A stretch of DNA of 64,000 bases, taken from Halobacteriales archaeon YIM A00013. Lineage in GTDB: Archaea; Halobacteriota; Halobacteria; Halobacteriales; Haloarculaceae. The notes under the pieces were generated by a model. That model had not been told where the DNA came from, did no database searches, and saw only the letters and a list, made by a program, of their open reading frames with translations. Shown here piece by piece: positions 27,393 through 36,001 of this stretch (positions are counted from its first letter, which is position 1; each line of letters opens with the position of its first letter). A program made the translations under genes and the position numbers. Where the stretch lies: contig JAKCFM010000001.1 in assembly GCA_025041195.1 (NCBI GenBank), positions 496,001 through 560,000 of the forward strand, read 5' to 3'.

Positions 27393-27785
27393 ATGGACGA
27401 TGATCGCCACGAACGGCTGCAAACACTCGCGAGACGCGCACGTAATGAGCGAGACGCGTTTGACCCACCGGTGCGTCCACCGGATGAGCACCGCGCTCAG
27501 TCATATCTCACGGAGGGGTTCGGCCCTGCGCTTGCGATCTACATCGAGAGCCGGACTGCCAAAACGCAGCCACCACTGTCACCAGACGAACATTCCACGC
27601 TCGAAACGGCAATCAACGACTGGCTGTGGCTCTACGCCCGATGTTATGAAACTCGCATAGAGAGCGTAATACCGGCGCGTACCGCCGCAACAGCCCTGAT
27701 AGAAACCGGGTCGCTACTCGATACCGCCCAGCTGTTGACACACGTTCCTCAGCGGACAGATGGTCGTGGCAGTACAAATGGTTAA
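27393..27785 (+). CDS. Conserved-type hypothetical protein after fixCX
   Basis: 130-residue helical, charged protein starting 9 bases after fixCX, so probably in the same operon. It has an N-terminal helix MDDDRHERLQTLARRARNE, a GFGPALAIYIESRT segment and a helical WLWLYARCYETRIESVIPARTAA. No motif recognised. Its location suggests a role linked to the ETF complex. Confidence 0.65.
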   Translation: MDDDRHERLQTLARRARNERDAFDPPVRPPDEHRAQSYLTEGFGPALAIYIESRTAKTQPPLSPDEHSTLETAINDWLWLYARCYETRIESVIPARTAATALIETGSLLDTAQLLTHVPQRTDGRGSTNG

Positions 27786-27810
27786 GTAATGAGGTGTGTT
27801 AAAATTACGC

Positions 27811-28542
27811 ATGCAGTTCTCCGATGAACTCGAGTTTGCCCACCGCGGCCGCAAAGACGTGTACGAACACGTCGAGCGGTACGGAACGGTCAACTATGAG
27901 ACCGCGCGGCGCGCGCTCAATATGGAACCGACCGCGTTTGGCCATCACGTGGCGATCCTAAAGCGGGATGGCGTGATCGAACAGGACGACGAGACGCTTT
28001 CGGTGGCGTTTGAATCCGAATCCGAGGAGCGCTATGCGGACAACGACGTGGAGGTGACGATCAGACAGGCACACAACAGCGATCTGTCCGGGCTCGTGGG
28101 CGCGATCCGGAGCGCCATTGAGGATAAGACGTATATTGTGGCCGAATCGATCGCCGATATTGTCGATCACGAGAACGTACTGCTCAGACATAACGATCTC
28201 GAGTCGCGCATGTTCTTCGTGGCGACAGTCAACGGCGACGTGGTCGGTTGGGTCCACCTCCACGCTCCCGAGGTCGAAAAGCTCAGTCACACCGCAGAGC
28301 TGACCGTTGGCGTGCTCGATGAGTATCGCGATCACGGAATCGGAAGTCGGCTGTTAGAGCGCGGCCTTGAGTGGGCGCGCGAACACGACTACGAGAAGGT
28401 GTACAACAGCGTTCCCTCGACGAACGAGGCTGCAATCGAGTTTCTCGAAACCCAGGGCTGGGAAACCGAAGCCGTCCGTAAGAACCACTACCGGATCGAG
28501 GGCGAGTATATCGATGAAGTGATGATGGCTGTCGAGCTTTAG
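27811..28542 (+). CDS. HTH domain plus GNAT N-acetyltransferase
   Basis: 243 residues from the ATG at 27811 (MQFSDELEFAHRGRKDVYEHVERYG). The first 60 residues form a winged helix (YETARRALNMEPTAFGHHVAILKRDGVI); residues about 80-243 are a GNAT domain with the acetyl-CoA loop VLDEYRDHGIGSRLLERGLEWA and NEAAIEFLETQGW. Acetylates an unknown substrate; the HTH may confer regulation. The gene is monocistronic and its end overlaps the convergent gene. Confidence 0.85.
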   Translation: MQFSDELEFAHRGRKDVYEHVERYGTVNYETARRALNMEPTAFGHHVAILKRDGVIEQDDETLSVAFESESEERYADNDVEVTIRQAHNSDLSGLVGAIRSAIEDKTYIVAESIADIVDHENVLLRHNDLESRMFFVATVNGDVVGWVHLHAPEVEKLSHTAELTVGVLDEYRDHGIGSRLLERGLEWAREHDYEKVYNSVPSTNEAAIEFLETQGWETEAVRKNHYRIEGEYIDEVMMAVEL

Positions 28543-28826
28543 GGCCACGACACTTCGTCAGTATCGAGCACTTCGGCAACGACGCCGTCGCGTTGGGCGA
28601 TGACACGACCGTGGGCGGGACAGACGAGTCTGGGCTGGTTTCCCGGAATGAAGAGGCGAACTGCAGCCGAATTCTCACAGCTAGTCTCCGAACAGTTCAT
28701 ATGTGATCTCCGTCTTGCGTCCTCACAGTCGTTTCGCTGGCACTCGGTGGTCGCTTCCTCGGTCTCGATCCCGGTGACTGGACTGCTCACACTCTCCAGT
28801 CGGGGGCTAGCAAACAGAGACCTCAC
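28539..28826 (-). CDS. Small cysteine-rich protein
   Basis: 95 residues, convergent with the acetyltransferase and overlapping it by 4 bases. Cysteines come in spaced groups (TTECQRNDCED, MNCSETSCENSA and RLVCPAHGR), suggesting zinc binding. An internal ATG at 28700 begins MNCSETSCENSAAVRLF and may be the real start, giving 53 residues. The C-terminus reads VIAQRDGVVAEVLDTDEV. No family recognised. Confidence 0.55.
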   Translation of the reverse strand: MRSLFASPRLESVSSPVTGIETEEATTECQRNDCEDARRRSHMNCSETSCENSAAVRLFIPGNQPRLVCPAHGRVIAQRDGVVAEVLDTDEVSWP

Positions 28827-28859
28827 TACGGTTGCCTCAGTATAGATCTGATAATTACT

Positions 28860-29160
28860 AAGGAAAAATAGGAACTATCTTTGCGAGTGGCACCACATAA
28901 TCGGCCAGTTTCCAGTCATTGAACAATCACAATCCTATGATAGTATCTGGCAGTTTTGTTTATCATTTTGAAGTTTTCGATATTATATTATCAAACTAAT
29001 CTATAGGTAAACTTGTGGTATGAAATAGCCTCCAACGAAACGCCTGCGGAACCGGCCGCCCTGAACCTCCTCCCGCTCGTCACAAAGTGAAGCGCTACTC
29101 CAGGAGTACCGCCGCACGTCTCTGGATGAGTGGTGAACCAGCAGCCAGTAACTTCACCAA
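28860..29160. other. AT-rich intergenic region
   Basis: About 300 bases with no supported gene. It holds TATA-rich stretches (near 28930-29000) that probably serve the Tat-exported protein gene starting at 29161. Nothing else noted. Confidence 0.6.
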
Positions 29161-29619
29161 ATGGACCCCAATCAGGACCAATCGAACGACACGAACGAAT
29201 CGAACCCAACTATCAAACATTCCCGACGCGACATGTTGCAGGCCGCGTGTTCGGTCGGCCTCGGAATGGTCACCATCGCCGGGACGGCAACCGCAACCAG
29301 TGACACATCTCCAGACGAAAGCGCGCCCCAATCTGCGTCCACATTCCCTTCGAACAATTACGGGTCGGACGACGTGGAAACGCTCGCCGTCTATCCCTCT
29401 TGCATCTGGAAAAGTGGCAGTCCAGGCGCAACGATCAGAGGAGGGTGGTGTGCCAGACACGCGTACAGCAACTCTTGGGACTACGCTGGCTACATTCTCG
29501 ACACGTATCCCGGGTTGGATGACTGTCGGTGGCAAATTAGCGTCGCTGGCGAAATCGAAGCCCACGCAGTCGCCGAACCAGGAGAGTCAATAACGATTGG
29601 CTGCGATACCTGGGACTGA
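29161..29619 (+). CDS. Tat-exported small protein with cysteines
   Basis: 152 residues. A twin-arginine signal (SRRDMLQAACSVGLGMVTIAG) at 21-41 with a cleavage region at TATATS suggests export folded. The mature part (about 100 residues) has an acidic linker and then VYPSCIWKSG, RGGWCARHAYSNSW, GLDDCRWQIS and IGCDTWD, with four cysteines that could form two disulfides. The ATG is chosen because the Tat motif follows it. Possibly a secreted peptide or inhibitor; unknown. The metallothionein-like ORF is 255 bases downstream. Confidence 0.7.
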   Translation: MDPNQDQSNDTNESNPTIKHSRRDMLQAACSVGLGMVTIAGTATATSDTSPDESAPQSASTFPSNNYGSDDVETLAVYPSCIWKSGSPGATIRGGWCARHAYSNSWDYAGYILDTYPGLDDCRWQISVAGEIEAHAVAEPGESITIGCDTWD

Positions 29620-29874
29620 TTCCGTTTGGGCGGATTCTTTCACGTCCAATCGAGGACTCGTCGGCTCTCTCGTCGCTTTGCGACGAACGAGCGCTTCATT
29701 ACACAACGATCGAATCGCCCAAAAACCACACTTTTCCATTTTAACTCAATAAATTTATTATAACTAAAATCCGAAAGATTCTTTGTTCCATATTCTATTC
29801 ATTAGAATGTTGTTGGTCCCCATGACAGTCAAATCGTGTATCGGGCCAACAGCGATAGAAACGTCAGGTAACAT

Positions 29875-30033
29875 ATGACGACGTCTGGTCTACAACAATC
29901 GACACGACGCATCGACTATCGACTCCCGTTCACGAACGTATCGAACAGGGTAACGCAATTCATGGCCGGCCCGTGTACATGTAGCGACGACTGTTCGTGT
30001 GGTGGTAACTGCGACGGCGACTGTAACTGTTGA
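29875..30033 (+). CDS. Metallothionein-like cysteine-rich microprotein
   Basis: 52 codons in frame from the ATG at 29875, ending at TGA 30031-30033. The last 20 or so residues read CTCSDDCSCGGNCDGDCNC: seven cysteines with CxC-x3-CxC-x3-C-x3-CxC spacing and no other aromatic or bulky residues, the layout of metallothioneins that bind zinc or copper. An internal ATG at 29962 would give a 23-residue protein made almost entirely of this motif. The N-terminal 29 residues are basic and helical. Short genes of this size are usually missed by gene finders. Function inferred from composition only. Confidence 0.62.
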   Translation: MTTSGLQQSTRRIDYRLPFTNVSNRVTQFMAGPCTCSDDCSCGGNCDGDCNC

Positions 30034-30092
30034 GTCGTCGCGTCGTCACACGAACTATTTTTTGAACGCTGAAACGACAACAGCTGTGGATG

Positions 30093-30992
30093 TCAACGAT
30101 TCGTTCTGAATACGCCGTATAGAACGCCTCCCACCGAGCTGAGCGCCAGAATAGCACTGAAACCGATCGTTGCCGAGAATCCACCATCAGCAAACCAGCC
30201 GTATTCTACCAGTTGCCATCCCGTTACAGGGACGGTGAGTCCTATCCCGGCAGCATCGGTCATCTGGAACAGCAAGGGCACGACCACACCCAGGAGCGTC
30301 CATAAAACGATCGCACACAGCACAGACCCAAGCAGGAAATATCGGACGAAAGTGAAAAATGATCTCCGTGGGACTGGATGGGCGTCGGAGCCGTAGATTC
30401 GAATGCCACTCTCTCGATCCTCGATACGCACGTCATCACGGTGGCGACCCACCACGACCGCCAGCCACAGATCACCAACTGACCCTCCGGCGTTGAAGGC
30501 GAGCGGGATGACGAGCCAAAACCAGTCGAGTCCAACCATAACCACCGTTCCAACTACCGAGATGAGAACCAACGGAGCCATCACAACTGCAATGAACTGA
30601 TTCCGGGTCAAACGGGCGTTCCCGGCCACTACGTACGCGTACGGAAAAAAGCCGTAGGCGAGCCCCGCTCCAAAATCCGGATGAGCACCAGAGAACCAGA
30701 TTACGGCGCCATGAATGAGCTCGTGAAACAGCACAACGACGAGCGTGAGTATCACAACGACCAACAACGGAACGATACCCTGGAGAAACGAACCATCAGT
30801 AAGCTGTACGGATACTTCCGGCGAGAAACCAGTCAGAGATGTATATACTGCGCTGAAGACGATCGCACCGATGATGCATCCCCCGGTACTGAGAGCTGTC
30901 AACTCTAGCGCCAAAGCACGGGTCAGTTCGAATTCCTCGATCAGTGTCGCAGCGTCATCCGATGGTGGAGGGTCCATTTTGTGTTCGTACAC
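30093..30992 (-). CDS. Putative membrane metalloprotease (DUF3267-like)
   Basis: 299 residues with about six transmembrane segments. The zinc motif HELIHG (H90, E91, H94) lies in a hydrophobic segment after IVPLLVVVILTLVVVLF, resembling intramembrane zincins. Also GFFPYAYVVAGNARLTRNQF and RHRDDVRIED. The reading frame starts with a GTG immediately after the stop of the upstream gene; an in-frame ATG lies five codons on. Last gene of the tmcA operon. Confidence 0.8.
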   Translation of the reverse strand: MYEHKMDPPPSDDAATLIEEFELTRALALELTALSTGGCIIGAIVFSAVYTSLTGFSPEVSVQLTDGSFLQGIVPLLVVVILTLVVVLFHELIHGAVIWFSGAHPDFGAGLAYGFFPYAYVVAGNARLTRNQFIAVVMAPLVLISVVGTVVMVGLDWFWLVIPLAFNAGGSVGDLWLAVVVGRHRDDVRIEDRESGIRIYGSDAHPVPRRSFFTFVRYFLLGSVLCAIVLWTLLGVVVPLLFQMTDAAGIGLTVPVTGWQLVEYGWFADGGFSATIGFSAILALSSVGGVLYGVFRTNR

Positions 30993-31472
30993 TCATAGCA
31001 CGGACACCAGAAATATCACCACCATACTGAGCGTGAGCACGAACTGCATGGCGGCTGAACCTATGACGCCAATCGTCGCGACGAGCGCTGTCCGTGCGCC
31101 AGCGCGTGCGTCACGATGGCGGTAGACCTCCGCGCCGAAAACGGTGATCGCAATTCCCAGCAGCATGCCGAGTGGTCCAGTGACGAACAGCAGTGCGAAC
31201 CCAACGAGACCGGCAAGCGTGGTCGTCACCCAGGACGCACCGCCGAATTTGGCCGCGATTGCGCCAGCAAACGTATCGGTGACAACGGCCGTGAGGCCGA
31301 TCACTGCGATGACGACAATCGAAAGGAGCCCCGGTTCGGAAAAGCCACTCGACCACCAGTAGAGTCCGATCCCCAGCAGCGAAAGCGGGGCTCCCGGTAG
31401 CAGTGGAACGACGCTGCCAACCACGCCGGCAACCCCCAGCACGACCGCGAGCAAGAATATGAGCTCACTCAT
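30993..31472 (-). CDS. DUF456-family membrane protein
   Basis: 159 residues, all membrane-spanning: MSELIFLLAVVLGVAGVVGS with VVPLLPGAPLSLLG, then SIVVIAVIGLTAVVTDTFAG, TLAGLVGFALLFVTGPLGML and ATIGVIGSAAMQFVLTLSMV. The GxPGAPLSL pattern is typical of DUF456. The start is the ATG at 31472, overlapping the tmcA stop by 8 bases; the longer open frame upstream lies over tmcA. Role unknown. Confidence 0.85.
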   Translation of the reverse strand: MSELIFLLAVVLGVAGVVGSVVPLLPGAPLSLLGIGLYWWSSGFSEPGLLSIVVIAVIGLTAVVTDTFAGAIAAKFGGASWVTTTLAGLVGFALLFVTGPLGMLLGIAITVFGAEVYRHRDARAGARTALVATIGVIGSAAMQFVLTLSMVVIFLVSVL

Positions 31473-33678
31473 CGTACCACCGCCGTTCCGTTGCTGCTGC
31501 CTCAGTTCCGTACTGATCGACAAGTACCTGAAGCGCCCGACCAAGCGCGCGTCGACAGCCACTCGCCGAGTGATATCCTTCTCTGGTGGCAACCACGTCC
31601 CAGGGGGTTGCTTGGAGAACGCGCGAAACGAGCAGTCGCTCCTGGTCCGACGTGAGACTCGTACACGCCGGATCGCTGAGTGCTCGTTCGACCAGCCGTC
31701 TGAACGGGCGTGGGTGCATATCGAACTGTCCGGGGCCGTACGCACAGCTGGTGATCAGCTGCCACTCTCGATCGGTGAGCGGTTGCTCGATCGGATTGGC
31801 AACGGCGGCGTAGACCCCACGAATGAGATCGGGCGAGACTGCCGAGAGCGTATCACAGCACATTCCGCCAATCCGTTCTTCAAACCACCGGGTGTGCTTC
31901 TCGAAGAGGGCGGACGCACCCGGACGGAGCATGACGGCGCTGTGTTCGCCGCTGGTATCGTTCCGGGTCGTTGAAAGATGGACCATCCTGTAGCCATTTG
32001 CCGTCCAGAACCGTAGCAGTTCGGGTGTTGCCCCAAAGGAGACGCCGAACCAGCCTGCTTCGTCGAACTCGGTGTGGAGTTTGGAGAGCAGTTTTGAGCC
32101 GATTCCTCGCGATTGGATCGCGAGATGTGTGGCGATGCGCATCACCCGGTAGCCAACCGGCGTTGCAGCCTCTGGATCGCGAAGCTGGCTGGTGAGCAGA
32201 TCGGGAATCATGTTGCCACGGAGCCGCTCACCGCGGTAGGTTGCCCGGCGTCGCTGTTCTCCAATGGCTCCTTCGCGTGCGAGCAGCGCGACCGCGACCA
32301 CATGGCCATCGGCAGTCAGCAGCCGCACGTCGAGATTCGGTGCGTCGAGCAGGCGTGCGAGATCGTCGGGTTCGGTTCGGTAGTGGGCGAGCACCAACAA
32401 TCCGAACAGCGAGCGAAGCCGATGGTCGTCATCGATCAGTGCCGCCGTTGACGGCCGTTCGTACACACATTCATCTGGTGTCACGTCTTCGATGAGCGGT
32501 TCAACGGGCGGGGTGGCGTCCAACAACAGCGCGTGGAAGGCAAACTGCTCGATCGGATCGTCGTCTGCGTACCGGATCGGCGTTTGCATCGTCCGGTGCG
32601 TCACGTCCAGGGAGCTCTCGGTCAATCGGTCCTGAAACCGAACCGCAAATCCACGACCAGTTCCCTCATAGCCGTGGACCGTGGTGGCGAAGGCAACTGG
32701 CGTTTCGGTACAGAACTGCTCAAGCGTGTCAACCGGCAGCGCTGCTGCTTCATCCACGATACAGGCATCGGCTTCCTTGAGCTGCTCAATGGCGTCCATT
32801 GGAGAGACGTATGTCACGGTTCCTCCCGTGGTCGTTTCGATAGACGCTGCCGTGGCGGTCCGGCGAACACCACAGTCTGCAGCGAGCCCGCTTGCCCGCT
32901 CGAACAGCGCCTTGACGTTGGTTTTGGACGGTGCCGTGACGAGCACCGTTGCGCCCGCAACGGCAAGTGATCCGGCTGCGAGCCCAGCAACACTGGATTT
33001 TCCCCGTCCACGATCGCTTTCGACGACCGTCGCCGTTCTCGGCGTCTGCAGTCGTTCGAGAGCAGCGAGCGTTCGTGCCTGGTCTCTCGTGAGACACGCT
33101 TCGTATGCCGCCGCCGGAAAATCGTGCGAGCGCGGTGGCTGTGGCTGCGGTCGTGTTGTGGACGGCGGCGGATCAGTCAGCCCATCGCGAATCACCGTCT
33201 CCGTCGATGCGTCAAGAATCGCGATGCCGTCGTGGAGGTCGAGCAGTGAGCTGAGCCGCGTCCGAAACGCACCTGTCACGTCGTCAACTGATGCTGGAGG
33301 AACGGCAAGTGTCGCATCGAAGCCATCACGGCGGTCTGGCCACCGAGTCATTGTCGGCGTCAGCCAGACCACCAGCCCGCCGCCATCAACCGCGCCGATC
33401 GTCGCTCCGAGCGTGTTCGGCCGACACGACTCGTGACAATCGACTAACAGACAGTCCTGTGTGGTGCCGAGCAGGGAGTCGGTGTTGCTGTGGGGGACGG
33501 ATCGAACACCAGGCAGATCGATGGATCCAACCGTCACGACCGTCTCCGGTTCGATGACAGAGCAGATCGTTTCGGCAACCGTGAGTCCACGAGCGCGAGG
33601 GCCGGCAACGACGAGCAACCGACGCTCGTTGGCCCGGCATGCCTCCTCGTGTATGGCCCGGATAGCCCCTTCGAACAT
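31465..33678 (-). CDS. tmcA: tRNA(Met) cytidine acetyltransferase TmcA
   Basis: 737 residues. Acetylates cytidine 34 of the elongator tRNA(Met) anticodon and, in archaea, further RNA sites. The ATPase domain has Walker A ESDRGRGKS at about 220-228 and the DEAA motif in ACIVDEAAALPVDTLEQF. A GNAT acetyltransferase part (RGIGSKLLSKLHTEFD) and a C-terminal tail (CTSLTSDQERLLVSRVLQ) follow. The start is the ATG at 33678 (MFEGAIRAIHEEACRANERR); open sequence upstream to 33852 lacks family similarity. Confidence 0.93.
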   Translation of the reverse strand: MFEGAIRAIHEEACRANERRLLVVAGPRARGLTVAETICSVIEPETVVTVGSIDLPGVRSVPHSNTDSLLGTTQDCLLVDCHESCRPNTLGATIGAVDGGGLVVWLTPTMTRWPDRRDGFDATLAVPPASVDDVTGAFRTRLSSLLDLHDGIAILDASTETVIRDGLTDPPPSTTRPQPQPPRSHDFPAAAYEACLTRDQARTLAALERLQTPRTATVVESDRGRGKSSVAGLAAGSLAVAGATVLVTAPSKTNVKALFERASGLAADCGVRRTATAASIETTTGGTVTYVSPMDAIEQLKEADACIVDEAAALPVDTLEQFCTETPVAFATTVHGYEGTGRGFAVRFQDRLTESSLDVTHRTMQTPIRYADDDPIEQFAFHALLLDATPPVEPLIEDVTPDECVYERPSTAALIDDDHRLRSLFGLLVLAHYRTEPDDLARLLDAPNLDVRLLTADGHVVAVALLAREGAIGEQRRRATYRGERLRGNMIPDLLTSQLRDPEAATPVGYRVMRIATHLAIQSRGIGSKLLSKLHTEFDEAGWFGVSFGATPELLRFWTANGYRMVHLSTTRNDTSGEHSAVMLRPGASALFEKHTRWFEERIGGMCCDTLSAVSPDLIRGVYAAVANPIEQPLTDREWQLITSCAYGPGQFDMHPRPFRRLVERALSDPACTSLTSDQERLLVSRVLQATPWDVVATREGYHSASGCRRALGRALQVLVDQYGTEAAATERRWYDE

Positions 33679-33961
33679 ACTGGTGCATACACCCCAGCGC
33701 CATTGGACCTGGCGGTCCACACGGTTGGCGTGTGGTGAACACGCATGGTCGCTCGTGTTCGGAAGCCCTTTTATGGACGGCTGCAGTAAATCGGTGTACA
33801 ACCCGTGTGGGGTTGATGATACTCCCAGCCAGGGACAACTCGCCGAGAGCACTCGGCAAGTGGGTCCCGTGAGCTACTCTCCAGAGTGAATGAATCAGAG
33901 GGTCCTTGCGGGATCCACGAGGCGGGGGAGTGCGAGCCAACGCACGGGGTAGATCAGAACA

Positions 33962-34324
33962 ATGTCAGTATACGTAGACTTCGACGTTCCGGCAGACCTC
34001 GCTGAAGACGCCCTTGAGGCCCTGCAGGTCGCCCGGGACACAGGCACGGTCAAGAAAGGCACCAACGAAACAACAAAATCCATTGAGCGAACCAGTGCGG
34101 AGCTCGTGTACGTCGCCGAAGACGTCCAGCCCGAGGAAGTCGTCATGCACATTCCGGAGCTGTGTGACGAAAAGGAGATTCCGTACGTGTTCGTCGAGAC
34201 ACAGGACGATATCGGACACGCAGCCGGGCTTGAAGTCGGGAGTGCGGCCGCAGCGCTGGTCGATGCTGGCGATGCTGAAGGCAGCGTCGACGATATCGCG
34301 AGCAAACTCGGAGACCTCAGGTAA
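33962..34324 (+). CDS. rpl7ae: Ribosomal protein L7Ae
   Basis: 120 residues. Kink-turn binding protein of the 50S subunit, of archaeal box C/D and H/ACA RNPs and of RNase P. Conserved [39 protein letters not shown] and the VGSAAAAL block are present. First of a cluster with rps28e, rpl24e and ndk in adjacent frames, the usual archaeal order. Confidence 0.97.
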   Translation: MSVYVDFDVPADLAEDALEALQVARDTGTVKKGTNETTKSIERTSAELVYVAEDVQPEEVVMHIPELCDEKEIPYVFVETQDDIGHAAGLEVGSAAAALVDAGDAEGSVDDIASKLGDLR

Positions 34325-34546
34325 ATGAGCGCGGAAGAACAGGAGGGAGCGACGGCTGCAGAAATCGTCGAAATCGTCGGTAAAACGGGGATGCACGGCG
34401 AGGCCATGCAGGTCAAATGTCGCATCCGCTCTGGTAGCAATCAAGGGCGTATCATCACGCGAAACGTTCTCGGGCCAGTCCGCGTCGGTGACGTGCTTCA
34501 GCTTCGCGAGACTGCCCGTGAAGCCGATGCAATCGGGGGACAGTAA
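34325..34546 (+). CDS. rps28e: Ribosomal protein S28e
   Basis: 73 residues immediately after L7Ae with no gap. Small-subunit protein with the [23 protein letters not shown] and [21 protein letters not shown] blocks typical of the family. Short N-terminal acidic extension. Confidence 0.96.
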   Translation: MSAEEQEGATAAEIVEIVGKTGMHGEAMQVKCRIRSGSNQGRIITRNVLGPVRVGDVLQLRETAREADAIGGQ

Positions 34547-34548
34547 CG

Positions 34549-34740
34549 ATGCCAACGACACGAATCTGCGATTTCAGCGGTGAGGAGATCGAGCCCGGGA
34601 CGGGCATCATGTACGTCCAGACCGACGGTAACGTGTTGCATTTCAAGGATTCGAAATGCGAGAAGAACTACTTCCTCGGCCGTGAGTCCCGGTCGACCGA
34701 GTGGACGCGCTCGGACGAAATCGACGCAGAGGAGGCCTGA
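34549..34740 (+). CDS. rpl24e: Ribosomal protein L24e
   Basis: 63 residues. Begins [20 protein letters not shown] with a zinc-type C7, F-S-G motif, then [15 protein letters not shown]. Two bases separate it from rps28e and two from ndk. Confidence 0.96.
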   Translation: MPTTRICDFSGEEIEPGTGIMYVQTDGNVLHFKDSKCEKNYFLGRESRSTEWTRSDEIDAEEA

Positions 34741-34742
34741 CA

Positions 34743-35204
34743 ATGGCTCGCGAACGCACGTTCGTTATGGTCAAGCCAGACGGCGTCCAGCGCGGGTTGA
34801 TCGGTGAGATCGTCAGTCGGCTTGAGGACCGTGGCTTCACCATGGTTGCTGGCAAGTTCATGCAGATTGACGATGAGCTCGCCCGTGAGCATTACGCCGA
34901 GCACGTTGACAAGCCGTTTTTTGACGATCTGACCTCCTTCATTTCCGCCGGTCCGGTGTTCGCCATGGTCTGGGAGGGTGACGACGTTACCCGACAGGTT
35001 CGACAGATGATGGGCGCAACCGATCCGGCTGAGGCTGCGCCGGGGACGATCCGCGGTGATTTCGCCGTTGATCTCGGTCGCAACGTCATCCACGGCTCGG
35101 ATAATGAGGATCCGGGCGCAAACGAGCGCGAAATCGAGCTGTTTTTCGATCCTTCGGAGCTCATCGAGTACGAGCGCATCGACGACAGCTGGCTGTACGA
35201 GTAA
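34743..35204 (+). CDS. ndk: Nucleoside diphosphate kinase
   Basis: 154 residues from the ATG at 34743 ([21 protein letters not shown]). The active-site phospho-histidine is H117 in NVIHGSDN, with the [13 protein letters not shown] and GTIRGDF blocks. Balances NTP pools. The start is set directly after the rpl24e stop; the longer frame upstream overlaps rpl24e. Confidence 0.97.
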   Translation: MARERTFVMVKPDGVQRGLIGEIVSRLEDRGFTMVAGKFMQIDDELAREHYAEHVDKPFFDDLTSFISAGPVFAMVWEGDDVTRQVRQMMGATDPAEAAPGTIRGDFAVDLGRNVIHGSDNEDPGANEREIELFFDPSELIEYERIDDSWLYE

Positions 35205-35224
35205 CTCGAAACGCTGCGTGTCTC

Positions 35225-35851
35225 TCACGCACTCTCGTTGAATCGTCTGTTCGTAGAGAGCGGTGCGTCTCCCGGTTCGCCACGGATGAAGTGGCCGGCC
35301 GGATTGACGTTGCCGTCGCGTTCCATGCTCAACAGCTCGATGAACCAGGCCTCGTGTTCGATCTCTTCCTGGAGAATTCGCTGGGCCATGTCGTACGTTC
35401 GCCGGTCGATTCCTTCGGTCATATCACAGACCTCTGACCACGTTCGGATCGCACACCGTTCTGCTTCGAGCAGTTCGGTCAGCACGTTCTCAGGGGCGGG
35501 GTCCTCTGGAAGCGCAGCGTCGGGACACGACGCACGATCTGCGAACTCGCGGATGTCGTTCGGGAGCTGTCCGCCGAGTTCATAGACGCGTGGGACGACG
35601 AGCTCGAAGTGAGCGCGGTCCTCAAGGCGGGCGTCCTCGGTGATCTCTTTGTAGTCTTCGTTGCCAGCCAGATGCATGCGGAGATTCGTGTAGTAATAGT
35701 ACGTGGTGAATTCCGCGCCAATGGCGTCGATCAGCTTCTCCCGCAGCTCGATCGGATCGATTCCTCGTTCTCGTAACGTCTCCATTCCGACGCGTTTAGA
35801 CGTATCACCCGACGCAACTGTTCCCGTCGCGTGTGGCTTCTCGTTGCTCAT
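35225..35851 (-). CDS. Ferritin-like/DPS-like diiron protein
   Basis: 208 residues from the ATG at 35851 ([15 protein letters not shown]). A four-helix bundle with helix motifs [54 protein letters not shown] and the [13 protein letters not shown] signature typical of the archaeal ferritin-like family; E and H residues there form the diiron site. Proposed to store iron or protect DNA from peroxide. The reading frame starts further upstream (35932), but MSNEK is the better start. Confidence 0.85.
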   Translation of the reverse strand: MSNEKPHATGTVASGDTSKRVGMETLRERGIDPIELREKLIDAIGAEFTTYYYYTNLRMHLAGNEDYKEITEDARLEDRAHFELVVPRVYELGGQLPNDIREFADRASCPDAALPEDPAPENVLTELLEAERCAIRTWSEVCDMTEGIDRRTYDMAQRILQEEIEHEAWFIELLSMERDGNVNPAGHFIRGEPGDAPLSTNRRFNESA

Positions 35852-36001
35852 GGTTTGGCCACCTGCCTCCACAGTCGGTGGCCAGCCCCTTGTGATTAAT
35901 CGACTACTGGATGTAATTAATTCGGACGGCACAAGTCCACAGGACTGTCTCGGTTGCGACGGCAGTTCTCAGGTGGTTGCAAGGGCACCAGGATGTGTGA
36001 C

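Noticed and set aside
33890-33961. GC-rich hairpin-like stretch before rpl7ae resembling a tRNA
   Set aside because: No anticodon arm or T-loop consensus could be drawn; treated as 5' untranslated region.
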